A stretch of 64,000 nucleotides of DNA from Clostridiales bacterium (GTDB taxonomy: Bacteria > Bacillota > Clostridia > Christensenellales > Borkfalkiaceae): positions 28,221-92,220 of the forward strand of contig SVHN01000007.1 of assembly GCA_015055805.1 (NCBI GenBank). The letters run 5' to 3'. Positions 40,804 through 48,824 of the stretch are shown in pieces. Below the pieces are notes generated by a model, which was given only the letters and a program-made list of their open reading frames with translations, was not told the DNA's origin and ran no database searches. A program made the position numbers and the translations under genes. The stretch's first letter is position 1. Every line of letters begins with the position of its first letter.

Positions 40804-43494
40804 TTATTTATCTTTCGCTACGGATAATATAGGATTTTTGCCTGTTTTCCCATTAAACTTAAATCCCATGCCCGAACTTTTTGCTATCCTGTAAATCAGT
40901 TTATACAGTTCAGATGTAACGACTATTGCTGAAGATAATGCTAACGTCTTTATCCACGACATAAAACTCATTGAACTTACGCCGAATATTCCCGGCACGA
41001 TTTGAACTATAAATGCCTGCAACAAGAATACTGCCAAAAAGGTCACCACCATTATTTTGTTCTTGCCAAAACTTTTAAGCACGCTTTCCGCGCCTAATTC
41101 TCTACAATTAAAGGCATTGAACAACTGAAACAGTATAAACAGCGTAAACACCACGCTTTTTTTCTCGGTATCTTTTACCCCAAGAAAATTATAAAGGTAT
41201 TGCAGTATCATTATTACGCCTATAAATATCCCGCCTATTAAGATCCTAATAAACATTTTTAAGTTTACTATGCCGTCCGTGCGTTTTACCGGTTTTTGCC
41301 CCATAAGTTTATCGCTTGCCTTTTCTAAGCCTAAGGTTAACGCAGGCGGTCCGTCCATAATAACGTTTATCCATAACAGTTCAAAGGTGTTAAAAGGCGC
41401 AGGCAAGCCCATAATTGCGCATACCGTTATAAACAGCAACGCTGACAAATTGACGGTAAGTTGAAATAGTATGAAACGCTGCAAGTTTCTATACACATTC
41501 CTACCAAAAGACACCGCCTTTACGACGGTGGCAAAACTGTCATCTAAAAGCACGGCGTCCGCCGCCTCTTTACTTATCTCGCTGCCACTTATTCCCATTG
41601 CGATACCGACGTCGGCGTGTTTAATGGCAGGCGCGTCGTTTATTCCGTCACCCGTAACGGCAACCACTTCACCCATACTCTTTAACGCGCGAACAACCTT
41701 TAATTTTACCGACGGCGTACTGCGCGCTATTACCGTGATTTTGGGCAATACCTTTTTTAGGGTTTCTTCATCCATCTTATCCACTTCTGCCGCAGTTATT
41801 ACTTGGCTAAAATCGGTCGCGATTTTTAGTTGATCGGCTATAGCAAACGCCGTGGTTACGTTATCTCCTGTGAGCATCTTGACCTTTATACCTGCCCTAC
41901 GACAATCGGATATCGCCTTTTGCACTTCTTTTCTTACTGGATCGGCAATCGACACGTACCCGTCGTACAAATATATCTTTTGTTCAGGCGCGGCGGTATA
42001 ATCAAGATGCGCAAAACACAGTATTCTGCACGCCTTTTTTTGATGAACCGTCATTTCTTTTTGAATTTTTTCAACCTGTTTTTCAGTTAGATTACACCTT
42101 TTAAGAATTACTTCTGGTGCACCTTTAATAAACTCACGCAAACCACCGCCAATTTTAACGGTAGTGGTCATATACTTATCTTGGCTTGAAAACGGAACTC
42201 TTGAAACCACTTCAAACCGTTTCCTATACACGTCGTACGGCACGTTGTTTTTACCTTTTTGATAGGCTCTTAATAGCGCGCATTCGGTAGCACTTCCCCT
42301 ATCTTCAACACGCCTACCGCGGACGACTAAATCTGCCGTTGAATTTATAACGAAGTTTTGTTTTAATATCTCTTTTAAGTCTGATTTTATGTCCGCGCAA
42401 AACTCGCTTGAACAAATGCTTATTACCGTCATTTTATTCATTGTGAGCGTTCCCGTTTTATCCGAGCATATAACGCTGACCGCCCCTGTCGTTTCAGTTG
42501 CCGTCATTTTTTTTATAAGGGCGTTTTCTTTGGCTAATTTTATCATATTAAGGGCTAGCGACACAGCCACTATCGTTGGAAGTCCTTCAGGGACGGCGGC
42601 AACGATTAGTATTATGCACGACACGAAAAGGTCTTGAACGCCATCAAAACTAAGCGTTCCGCTTAAAGATAGTTTTATTATTGATATAATAAACACGGCT
42701 ACCGCCGTTATTGCGCCCGTTATCGATATGGTCTTACCCAGCTTGTTAAGTTTTTGTTGCAAGGGTGAAAGCACGTCTTCTTTTTCGGTAAGTTCGCCTG
42801 CAATATTTCCTATTTCGGTGTTATCCCCGACAGCGGTAACTATCATTTTTCCACTACCGTTGGTTACGAACGTTCCTGAATACACCATATTGTTTCGTTC
42901 TGCAAGGGGAACGCTTGAACTTAAAATTACACCTGCCGTTTTATTTGACGAAAGACTTTCTCCCGTCAAGGCAGATTCGTCAACCGAGAGAGAATTGCTT
43001 TCTATAAGTCTACCGTCTGCAACTATTTTGTCGCCCGTTTCTAAAATTACTATATCGCCACTAACGAGTTCGGACTGGTTTGCTACTATTAAGTGACCGT
43101 TCCTTATTAATCTTACCTTAACGTTATCGTAAATTTTATTTAATGCGGAAAAGGCCTTTTCCGAACTACCTTCCATTATTAGAGTTATGCCTACTGATAA
43201 AATTACGGCAAAAAGTATACCGAAACACTCTGCAAAGTCAGCCTCGCCACTCTTAAAGTATTTGCCTAGATTGGTGCCTAGCGCGATAACGAAACTGAAC
43301 ATTAAGATTATGAGCATAGGCTCTTTTAGCGCATCAATGAGTTTTCTGAAAAATCCACGCTTTTTCTTTTCGGTAAGAATATTTCTGCCGTATTTTGACC
43401 TGTTTGCGATCAAAATTTTTTCCGAAAGCCCTTTTTCGGCGTTGGAATTAAAATGGTTTACGGCAAAATCTATGCCGGTATCATAAAAGTTCAT
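40804..43494 (-). CDS. Calcium-type P-type ATPase (type II)
   Basis: 896-residue P-ATPase. N-terminal actuator with LTGES near 185, M4 motif VAAVPEGLPTIVAVSLAL that matches the calcium-site PEGLP of SERCA/PacL ATPases, phosphorylation motif SDKTGTLTMNKM near 345, KGAPE nucleotide motif, and VTGDGINDAPAIKHADVGIAMG hinge. The C-terminal six membrane segments include LLWINVIMDGPPALTLGLE. The start is the ATG at 43494 with GGAGG five bases upstream. It likely exports Ca2+; ion choice is inferred from M4 and M6 (NVIMDGPP). Confidence 0.9.
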   Translation of the reverse strand: MNFYDTGIDFAVNHFNSNAEKGLSEKILIANRSKYGRNILTEKKKRGFFRKLIDALKEPMLIILMFSFVIALGTNLGKYFKSGEADFAECFGILFAVILSVGITLIMEGSSEKAFSALNKIYDNVKVRLIRNGHLIVANQSELVSGDIVILETGDKIVADGRLIESNSLSVDESALTGESLSSNKTAGVILSSSVPLAERNNMVYSGTFVTNGSGKMIVTAVGDNTEIGNIAGELTEKEDVLSPLQQKLNKLGKTISITGAITAVAVFIISIIKLSLSGTLSFDGVQDLFVSCIILIVAAVPEGLPTIVAVSLALNMIKLAKENALIKKMTATETTGAVSVICSDKTGTLTMNKMTVISICSSEFCADIKSDLKEILKQNFVINSTADLVVRGRRVEDRGSATECALLRAYQKGKNNVPYDVYRKRFEVVSRVPFSSQDKYMTTTVKIGGGLREFIKGAPEVILKRCNLTEKQVEKIQKEMTVHQKKACRILCFAHLDYTAAPEQKIYLYDGYVSIADPVRKEVQKAISDCRRAGIKVKMLTGDNVTTAFAIADQLKIATDFSQVITAAEVDKMDEETLKKVLPKITVIARSTPSVKLKVVRALKSMGEVVAVTGDGINDAPAIKHADVGIAMGISGSEISKEAADAVLLDDSFATVVKAVSFGRNVYRNLQRFILFQLTVNLSALLFITVCAIMGLPAPFNTFELLWINVIMDGPPALTLGLEKASDKLMGQKPVKRTDGIVNLKMFIRILIGGIFIGVIMILQYLYNFLGVKDTEKKSVVFTLFILFQLFNAFNCRELGAESVLKSFGKNKIMVVTFLAVFLLQAFIVQIVPGIFGVSSMSFMSWIKTLALSSAIVVTSELYKLIYRIAKSSGMGFKFNGKTGKNPILSVAKDK

Positions 43495-43615
43495 ACACAC
43501 CTCCGATTGCGCTATATAAAATTATGCAAAAAATATTAAATATATGATTTTATGATTGGACAAACTTTTAAATATGTGATAAACTATTTACGGAAAAAAT
43601 TAAGAAGGTATTATT

Positions 43616-44155
43616 ATGTACAAGATTTTTGAAGTTGATATCAAAGGCGTTAAGGCTGAACTTCCCATTATCCCACTACCTAGCGGTGTAAACATTGCGT
43701 TCTTTAATCTTCACGGAAACGCGCCGCTAACCGAACATTGCGGAAAAGAACTTGCTAAACTCGCTAAAGGTTGCGACGTTCTTTTAACGGCTGAGTCAAA
43801 GGGATTACAACTTACACACGTCGTTGCAAGGGAACTCAATATGCCCTATTACGCGGTTGCAAGAAAGTCTAAAAAACTTTATATGCAAGACGGTATTCAT
43901 ATCTCTTACGGCTCGTCAATCACAACCGGAAAAGATCAAGAATTCCATCTTTCTAAACACGACACTGATTTACTGACAGGAAAAAAGGTAGGTATCGTTG
44001 ACGACGTTATATCGACGGGCGAATCTGAAAAGGGACTATGCGAACTTGTTGAAAAAGCAGGCGGTACGGTTTACAAAAAACTTTTCGTTCTCGCTGAAGG
44101 TAACGCCAAGGACCGCAAAGACATCAATTATCTTGCTACTATTCCGCTACTATAA
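43616..44155 (+). CDS. Adenine-phosphoribosyltransferase-like PRTase
   Basis: 179-residue type I phosphoribosyltransferase. The PRPP motif VGIVDDVISTGESEKGL is near residue 125; AESKGLQLTHVVARELNMPYYAVARKS near 60-85 is like the APRT region that binds the purine and pyrophosphate. It is closest in appearance to APRT or xanthine PRTase, but the hood region differs, so the base is left open. AAGAAGG precedes the ATG. A single gene divergent from the Ca-ATPase. Confidence 0.8.
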   Translation: MYKIFEVDIKGVKAELPIIPLPSGVNIAFFNLHGNAPLTEHCGKELAKLAKGCDVLLTAESKGLQLTHVVARELNMPYYAVARKSKKLYMQDGIHISYGSSITTGKDQEFHLSKHDTDLLTGKKVGIVDDVISTGESEKGLCELVEKAGGTVYKKLFVLAEGNAKDRKDINYLATIPLL

Positions 44156-44160
44156 AAATT

Positions 44161-44190
44161 ATCGCCACCTATCGTGGCGATTTTTTATTT
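44161..44190 (+). terminator. Terminator of PRTase gene
   Basis: ATCGCCAC-CTATC-GTGGCGAT stem followed by TTTTTATTT, five bases after the stop codon. Confidence 0.92.
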
Positions 44191-44241
44191 ATAAGTTTTT
44201 TAATAATTTTTACTTTTTAAAGTAATATTCAATTCTTTTCT

Positions 44242-44249
44242 GTTATAAT
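44242..44249 (+). promoter_or_regulatory. Extended -10 promoter of response regulator, predicted leaderless
   Basis: TGTTATAAT is an extended -10 box (TGn plus consensus TATAAT at 44244-44249). No clear -35 is present, as expected for this type. The ATG begins at 44256, six bases downstream. Confidence 0.65.
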
Positions 44250-44255
44250 GTTAAT

Positions 44256-44930
44256 ATGAAAATTCTATTAATTGACGACGAGCGTCAGCTTACGGACGCG
44301 CTTAGCGCGATACTTAAAAAGAATAACTATTCAGTAGACGTTGCCTATAACGGTGAAGACGGACTTAGTCTTGCCCTAACGGGAATTTACGATTTTATTA
44401 TTCTCGATATTATGATGCCTAAAATCGACGGGCTTACCGTGCTTAAAATTTTAAGGCAAAAAAAATTCGATTCGCCTATTTTAATGCTGTCTGCTAAATC
44501 CGAAACCTCGGATAAGATTGACGGGCTTAATCTTGGCGCGGACGATTATTTAACTAAGCCTTTTAACACCGAAGAATTACTCGCTAGAATACGCGCTCTT
44601 CTTAGGCGTAAAGATAAATTCACAGGCGATATTTTAACTTGTGGCGATATTTCACTAAACCGCGACACCTTGGAACTATCTAAAGGCGAAAAAAAGATCG
44701 CGCTTGGAAAAAAAGAGTTCCAAATTCTAGAAATGCTTATACTTAACGTTGGGAAAATTATCGACAAGGAAAAATTCATAGAGAAAATTTGGGGATACGA
44801 CACCGAAGCCGAATACAACACTATTGAAGTTTACGTTTCATTTTTAAGAAAGAAATTTAACGCAGTCGGTGCTGAAACCGAGATTAAGTCGGTGCGCGGC
44901 GTTGGCTATACGCTTGGGGAAAAGAAATGA
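44256..44930 (+). CDS. OmpR-family response regulator
   Basis: 224 residues. Receiver domain 1-115 with acidic pair D8-D9 (LLIDDER), phosphoacceptor Asp in FIILDIMMPKIDG near 51, Ser/Thr in MLSAK near 78 and Lys in LTKPFNTEELLARI near 101. The winged-helix DNA-binding domain follows (LGKKEFQILEMLILN, then YNTIEVYVSFLRKKF and VRGVGYTLG). It has no visible ribosome site and overlaps the kinase gene by four bases. The neighbouring copper-type ATPase may be a target but nothing in the sequence proves it. Confidence 0.93.
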   Translation: MKILLIDDERQLTDALSAILKKNNYSVDVAYNGEDGLSLALTGIYDFIILDIMMPKIDGLTVLKILRQKKFDSPILMLSAKSETSDKIDGLNLGADDYLTKPFNTEELLARIRALLRRKDKFTGDILTCGDISLNRDTLELSKGEKKIALGKKEFQILEMLILNVGKIIDKEKFIEKIWGYDTEAEYNTIEVYVSFLRKKFNAVGAETEIKSVRGVGYTLGEKK

Positions 44931-46108
44931 TAAAGAGAGCGCAAATACAATTTATTTGCATAACCATGTCTATACTTTTCGGGGTTTTTGCCATCATTAC
45001 AGGCGCGATTTACATAATTACGAAAAACCTTACCGAACAGTCTATAAACAACTCGCTTAACGAGTCGTTAGAGCGGTTTGATTGGCGCGGCGACGATCTT
45101 GTTCAACAGAACGAATTCTGTGCGATAGTTACCGTTCCAGAAAACGGCGAAGTTTTTTACGACTGTTGGTTTGACGACCAGACTTTTGATAAAAATATGG
45201 TCGATCACGTAATAAAGGTCGCGGTTGGTCGCCCCTATTTTTCAGGTTCGGTTGGTAACGTTTGTTATAAACTAAAAGAACTTTCCCCCGATCCCGAAAA
45301 ATATCTTATCGTTGCTCTAGACGCTACCGACGGTATGTTGTTTTTTAGAACGAGTGTAAAAAACAGCATTATCATTATGTCCATAATTTACCTTATACTG
45401 CTGTATATCGTTTATAGACTTTCGTTCGTGGTGTTTAAGCCCATAAAAGATTCCATGCAAAAACAAAAGCAGTTTATTTCTAACGCTAGCCACGAATTAA
45501 AAACACCCCTAACCGTAATATCGGCTAACGCCGACGTTCTAAAAGAGTCGGGCACCAACCGGTGGATTGATAATATTTGTAATCAAACTGAGCGCATGAA
45601 TTTGCTTATTTCCGACATGCTTGAACTTGCAAAGATGGACGAAGGAAAAAAATTTGGAATCATTACCGAATTTAATCTTTCAGAAGAAATTATTGAAACC
45701 GTTCTACCCTTTGATGCCGTAGCGTTTGAAAAGGGAAAGAGCATTGAACTTGACGTTGAACCAAACCTTTCATTAACGGCGGACAACCAAAGCGTTAAAA
45801 AGTTAGTCAATATCCTTATGGATAACGCCGTTAAACATGCCGAGCGTGGCGGTATTATACGAGTAACCCTAAAAAAAGACGGAAAAAACACCTTGCTTGC
45901 GGTGTTTAATTCGGGTAGCGAAATCCCCGAACAAGACTCGAATAAGGTCTTTGAAAGGTTTTATCGCGGTGACGAAACTAGGACTAATCAATCTTCGGGA
46001 AGCGGTCTTGGTCTTTCTATTGCAAAAAGCATAGCGGACGCAAACAAGTGGAAAATTTTCGCTCATTCACGTCCGCAAGAATCAATGACAATAACCGTTA
46101 TATTTTAA
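44927..46108 (+). CDS. Sensor histidine kinase
   Basis: 393-residue membrane kinase partner of the preceding regulator. Membrane segments at about 10-30 and 145-168 enclose a roughly 115-residue sensor region. Then the dimerisation helix with phosphoacceptor His in FISNASHELKTPLTVI near 185, N-box ILMDNAVKHAERGGI near 290, and G-boxes FERFYRGDE and GSGLGLSIAKSIA near 340-365. There is no separate HAMP or PAS domain visible. Its end overlaps the convergent copper ATPase by four bases. Confidence 0.93.
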   Translation: MIKRAQIQFICITMSILFGVFAIITGAIYIITKNLTEQSINNSLNESLERFDWRGDDLVQQNEFCAIVTVPENGEVFYDCWFDDQTFDKNMVDHVIKVAVGRPYFSGSVGNVCYKLKELSPDPEKYLIVALDATDGMLFFRTSVKNSIIIMSIIYLILLYIVYRLSFVVFKPIKDSMQKQKQFISNASHELKTPLTVISANADVLKESGTNRWIDNICNQTERMNLLISDMLELAKMDEGKKFGIITEFNLSEEIIETVLPFDAVAFEKGKSIELDVEPNLSLTADNQSVKKLVNILMDNAVKHAERGGIIRVTLKKDGKNTLLAVFNSGSEIPEQDSNKVFERFYRGDETRTNQSSGSGLGLSIAKSIADANKWKIFAHSRPQESMTITVIF

Positions 46109-48522
46109 TTTTTTGTATTAACGTCTTTATTTATCTCCGTCACCTTAAAGCCTTGACCTTCAACCGCCCTAACTAAATCTTCTGCGGTAACGCTTTTTGT
46201 AGCAGAAAGCGTTGCCGTTTTTTTGTCTAGGTTCACTTTAACGTCTGCCGTACCGCCTACCCCTTTTAACGCAGTTTCCACCTTTGACACACAATGCATA
46301 CACATCATACCGTCTATTGATAAAGTATATTCACACTCTTTTTCAAACTGCGTATTTTCTTTATTCTGTTTTTTCTTGCCCGATATTCTAAGCGCGTTTG
46401 TTACGACGAACAAGGAACTACAACACATAAGTGCAGACGCAATGGCAGGCGTCAATACGACGCCTATAAACGACAACGCGCCTGCCGCTATCGGAATACC
46501 CAAAAGGTTATAGAAAAACGCCCAGAATAGGTTTTCCTTTATTATTTTCAAGGACTTTTCCGATATAGACCTAGCAGCGTTTAGTCCACTTAGTGCGCCG
46601 CTTACCAGCACAACTTCCGCGCTGTCTATCGCGATATCCGTTCCCGTCCCCATTGCTACGCCGACGTCTGCGCTCTTTAACGCAGGGCTGTCGTTTATTC
46701 CGTCGCCAACCATTGCGACGAAGTTGCCTTTCTTTTTATACTCTTCGACGATAGTATATTTATCCTGTGGCAAAACTTCTGCGTGATACTCGGTTATACC
46801 GACTTCTTTTGCTATACGCTCAGCAACGCTTTTATTATCGCCTGTTATCATAACCGTTTTTATGCCCTTAGCGTTAAGTTCGGCTATTGCCGCTTTACTA
46901 TCGTCTTTTAGGTAATCGGATAGAGCAAACACCGATACTAGTTGAATTTCATCAGCAAAATACAGCACGGTCTTTCCGCTAAACTCTTTCGGAAGTTCGG
47001 GCACGTCGATACCGCTTATAAGTTCTCTGTTGCCCAAGTAATACTTGACGCCGTCAACGTTGCCGATTATACCTTTTCCAGTAACGTACTCATATCCGTC
47101 CACAGTCTTATCTGACTGTCCGCAATATTTGATAACGCACTCTGCAAGTGGGTGCGAAGATTTGCTTTCCAAAGCAGAAATTATAGGAAACAAGGTATCG
47201 TTTGACTCGTCGGTATAATTTATATAGTCGGTAACTTTTGGTTTTCCTACCGTGATCGTTGCCGTCTTATCCAGTAAAACGACGTCTATTTTGCAAGCGT
47301 GTTGCAAGACTTCTGCGTTTTTAAAGAGTACGCCTTCACTTGCAGCCCTTCCTGTTGCCGCCATAACCGCAACGGGCGTTGCTAGTCCTAGCGCGCAAGG
47401 ACAAGATATTACTAGCACGCTTATACCGAAGTTGAAAGACTGGTATAGGTCTTTACTTATTATTATCCATACGATAAAAGTTACAAGTGCTATTGCGCTT
47501 ACTATCGGAACGAACACGCCAGACACTTTATCTGCAAACTTTTGGATAGGTGCTTTGCTTGCACCTGCAACTTTAACCGTTTCAAGTATTTTGGAAAACA
47601 ACGTTTTATCTCCTACTCTTTTCGCTTTAAGCAGTAGATATCCGTCCCTTAAAATACTGCCCGAAGTGACTTCACTATTAACGGTTACTTCTTCGGGCAT
47701 GCTCTCGCCCGTTATTGCAGATTTATCAACGCTTGCCCTACCTTCTATTACTTCGCCGTCAACCGCGACGTATTCGCCAGCCTTTAAGACTACTACGTCA
47801 CCCACTTCAAGTTCTGTAGTTAGAATTTCCTGATCCTTGCCGTCCCTAATCACGGTAACAGTTTTGGGAATAAGATTACCAAGTTTATAAACAGCGTCGC
47901 CTGTTTTTTTCTTGGATATTTCTTCCAGCCATTTACCTAGCGTTACGAGCGTTACCACCATAGCCGAAGAATCGAAAAAGGTATGCGCTGGATTTGCTTT
48001 GCCTAGCAGTAATAGTATGGTAACGACTAAACTATATATAAACGAAGAGGCTGCGCCGAGTGATACGAGAGTATCCATATTGGGCGCGCGGTTTTTTAAT
48101 GCGCGTATGCCACTTATAAAGAATTTTTTGTTTATGATTAATACGATAAGTGCTAAAACGCCTTGAACGGGAAAACTTACGGTCTTTATTGGCGTAGGAA
48201 GATTTAGCATTGAGCCTAAACAGAGATATAAAAGTGGCAAAAGTATTATTAAAGAAAGAATAAACCTGCGTTTCATACGCTCAGTATCGCTTAGTTTTTT
48301 ATCAGATTTCGCGCCGTATTCTTCAGCCGTATAACCTAGTTTCTTGACGACTGCTATTATTTTTTCCACAGATATTTTATTCTCGTCGAATTCGACGGAC
48401 ATTTCCTTTGCCAAGAGAGATACCGTAACGTTTATCACGCCGTCTAGTCTTGATATATTTCTTTCTATTCCACTCGAACACGCCGAGCAACTCATTCCGC
48501 CAACGCTAAATTTCTTTGTCAT
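46105..48522 (-). CDS. copA: Copper-type P1B ATPase with DKTAT phosphorylation motif
   Basis: 805-residue heavy-metal exporter-like ATPase. N-terminal metal-binding domain GMSCSAC (C12, C15), transport-site CPC in ISCPCALGLATPVAV, SHPLAE nucleotide motif and GDGINDSPALKSADVG hinge. Unusually, a second HMA domain with GMMCMHC sits at the C-terminus. The phosphorylation motif, normally DKTGT, reads LLDKTATITVG: Asp418 is kept but Gly421 is Ala. CPC plus the final helices fit Cu(I). AGGAG precedes the ATG. It converges with the kinase and follows the feo operon. Confidence 0.88.
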   Translation of the reverse strand: MTKKFSVGGMSCSACSSGIERNISRLDGVINVTVSLLAKEMSVEFDENKISVEKIIAVVKKLGYTAEEYGAKSDKKLSDTERMKRRFILSLIILLPLLYLCLGSMLNLPTPIKTVSFPVQGVLALIVLIINKKFFISGIRALKNRAPNMDTLVSLGAASSFIYSLVVTILLLLGKANPAHTFFDSSAMVVTLVTLGKWLEEISKKKTGDAVYKLGNLIPKTVTVIRDGKDQEILTTELEVGDVVVLKAGEYVAVDGEVIEGRASVDKSAITGESMPEEVTVNSEVTSGSILRDGYLLLKAKRVGDKTLFSKILETVKVAGASKAPIQKFADKVSGVFVPIVSAIALVTFIVWIIISKDLYQSFNFGISVLVISCPCALGLATPVAVMAATGRAASEGVLFKNAEVLQHACKIDVVLLDKTATITVGKPKVTDYINYTDESNDTLFPIISALESKSSHPLAECVIKYCGQSDKTVDGYEYVTGKGIIGNVDGVKYYLGNRELISGIDVPELPKEFSGKTVLYFADEIQLVSVFALSDYLKDDSKAAIAELNAKGIKTVMITGDNKSVAERIAKEVGITEYHAEVLPQDKYTIVEEYKKKGNFVAMVGDGINDSPALKSADVGVAMGTGTDIAIDSAEVVLVSGALSGLNAARSISEKSLKIIKENLFWAFFYNLLGIPIAAGALSFIGVVLTPAIASALMCCSSLFVVTNALRISGKKKQNKENTQFEKECEYTLSIDGMMCMHCVSKVETALKGVGGTADVKVNLDKKTATLSATKSVTAEDLVRAVEGQGFKVTEINKDVNTKN

Positions 48523-48570
48523 TGCCTTTTTCTCCTATATTTATTTTAGCACATTAAAAAAATTTAATCA

Positions 48571-48617
48571 ATAAAAACTTTCATCCCCACGCAAATGTTT
48601 GGCGTGAGGATGAAAGC
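48571..48617 (-). terminator. Terminator of feo operon
   Basis: Long CTTTCATCC-CACGC stem (15 base pairs with one mismatch or G-U) with a T-rich tail on the minus strand, 26 bases beyond the last feo gene. Confidence 0.88.
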
Positions 48618-48642
48618 AAATAAGCGATTAGTTATGAACTAG

Positions 48643-48822
48643 TTATGAATCAGTCTTGTTTTTTTCGTCTTCACGGCTTTTGCAGCCATGGCATTTAGAG
48701 CAGTCGCTACAACCACACCCACAAGACGTCTTGCCATTTTTTTTGTTTATTATTGATTTTACTATAACGCCGCCCACTATTAACGCGCAGCCTATTATAA
48801 CTAAAATTTCTACAACTCCCAT
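48643..48822 (-). CDS. FeoB-associated Cys-rich membrane protein
   Basis: 59-residue protein: one membrane helix (VVEILVIIGCALIVGGVIV) followed by a short basic stretch and a cysteine cluster SCGCGCSDCSKCHGC, then a charged tail. This matches the small Cys-rich partner often encoded after feoB in Firmicutes, thought to assist ferrous iron uptake, perhaps as metal ligand or redox helper (inference). It starts two bases past the feoB stop, so it is the third gene of the feoAB operon. Confidence 0.88.
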   Translation of the reverse strand: MGVVEILVIIGCALIVGGVIVKSIINKKNGKTSCGCGCSDCSKCHGCKSREDEKNKTDS

Positions 48823-48824
48823 AA

